A DNA stretch of 31,609 nt from an uncultured Eubacteriales bacterium (lineage in GTDB: Bacteria > Bacillota > Clostridia > Oscillospirales > Oscillospiraceae): the NCBI GenBank assembly GCA_900550615.1, contig URSX01000010.1, forward strand, positions 1-31,609. Reading direction: 5' to 3'. The notes under the pieces are model-generated. The model did no database searches. It saw only the letters and a program-made list of their open reading frames with translations, and was not told where the DNA came from. How positions within the stretch are numbered: position 1 is the first letter of the stretch; each line of letters opens with the position of its first letter. Both the position numbers and the translations under genes were made by a program. Below are positions 31,569-31,609 of this stretch, piece after piece.

Positions 31569-31609
31569 AAATCAAATCCTTTCCATATACCGGAGGCCCG
31601 GCTGCCCCA

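Noticed and set aside
1..31609. Phage, transposon, CRISPR or defence island
   Set aside because: No transposase, integrase, repeat-spacer array, toxin-antitoxin pair or restriction gene was found; the content is core chromosome.

Overview
The window is a GC-rich bacterial chromosome segment. It most resembles a spore-forming Clostridia of the Oscillospiraceae/Ruminococcaceae type. The evidence is the fused IspH-ribosomal protein S1 gene, the sporulation-associated ytfJ and DUF2953 pair, RemA, CdaA/CdaR, a PASTA-domain kinase with its PP2C phosphatase, and clostridial orphan families (DUF5685, DUF6472, a tandem-OB SSB-like protein). The assignment is an inference from gene content; no 16S or tRNA gene is present. 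Genes are packed tightly, most joints are 1-10 base overlaps or gaps under 50 bases, and nearly all lie on the minus strand.

Region A (about 15.2 kb down to the left edge, minus strand) looks like one long transcription unit read from a promoter at 15224-15252: cdaA, cdaR, an RseC-family protein, a DUF5685 protein, a J-domain/TPR protein, yicC, remA, gmk, rpoZ, priA, def, fmt, rsmB, rlmN, stp and prkC, with the first three codons of a probable rsgA at the edge. From yicC to prkC the order is the classical Firmicutes order, except that coaBC is missing between rpoZ and priA. The unit couples c-di-AMP synthesis and Ser/Thr phosphorylation signalling to core replication, transcription and translation functions.

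Region B (15.26-16.65 kb, minus) is a two-gene unit, a small DUF3343 (Se/S-carrier-like) protein followed by a class V aminotransferase-fold cysteine desulfurase.

Region C (16.7-26.9 kb, minus) is a second long operon from a strong promoter at 26835-26863 to a hairpin terminator at 16714-16747: M50 site-2 protease-like protein, scpA, scpB, DUF2953, ytfJ, D-Ala-D-Ala carboxypeptidase, a pseudouridine synthase, an RpiR-type regulator, a BaiN/HI0933-type flavoprotein, cmk, plsC and the ispH-rpsA fusion. The fusion has a strong Shine-Dalgarno sequence and start codon exactly at the S1 junction, and a promoter-like AT-rich patch about 260 bases upstream of it, so S1 may also be made separately.

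Region D (26.8-31.6 kb) holds short transcription units on both strands: a 68-residue two-helix membrane protein behind an unusual array of TTGTA repeats spaced 10-12 bases, a radical SAM protein, a tandem OB-fold protein, obgE with its own promoter, a degenerate rhomboid with a zinc-binding tail, and a 57-residue four-cysteine DUF6472 protein. The last two are read divergently from clear sigma-A-type promoters. I saw no tRNA, rRNA, CRISPR, insertion sequence or phage gene. No gap without a gene exceeds 300 bases.
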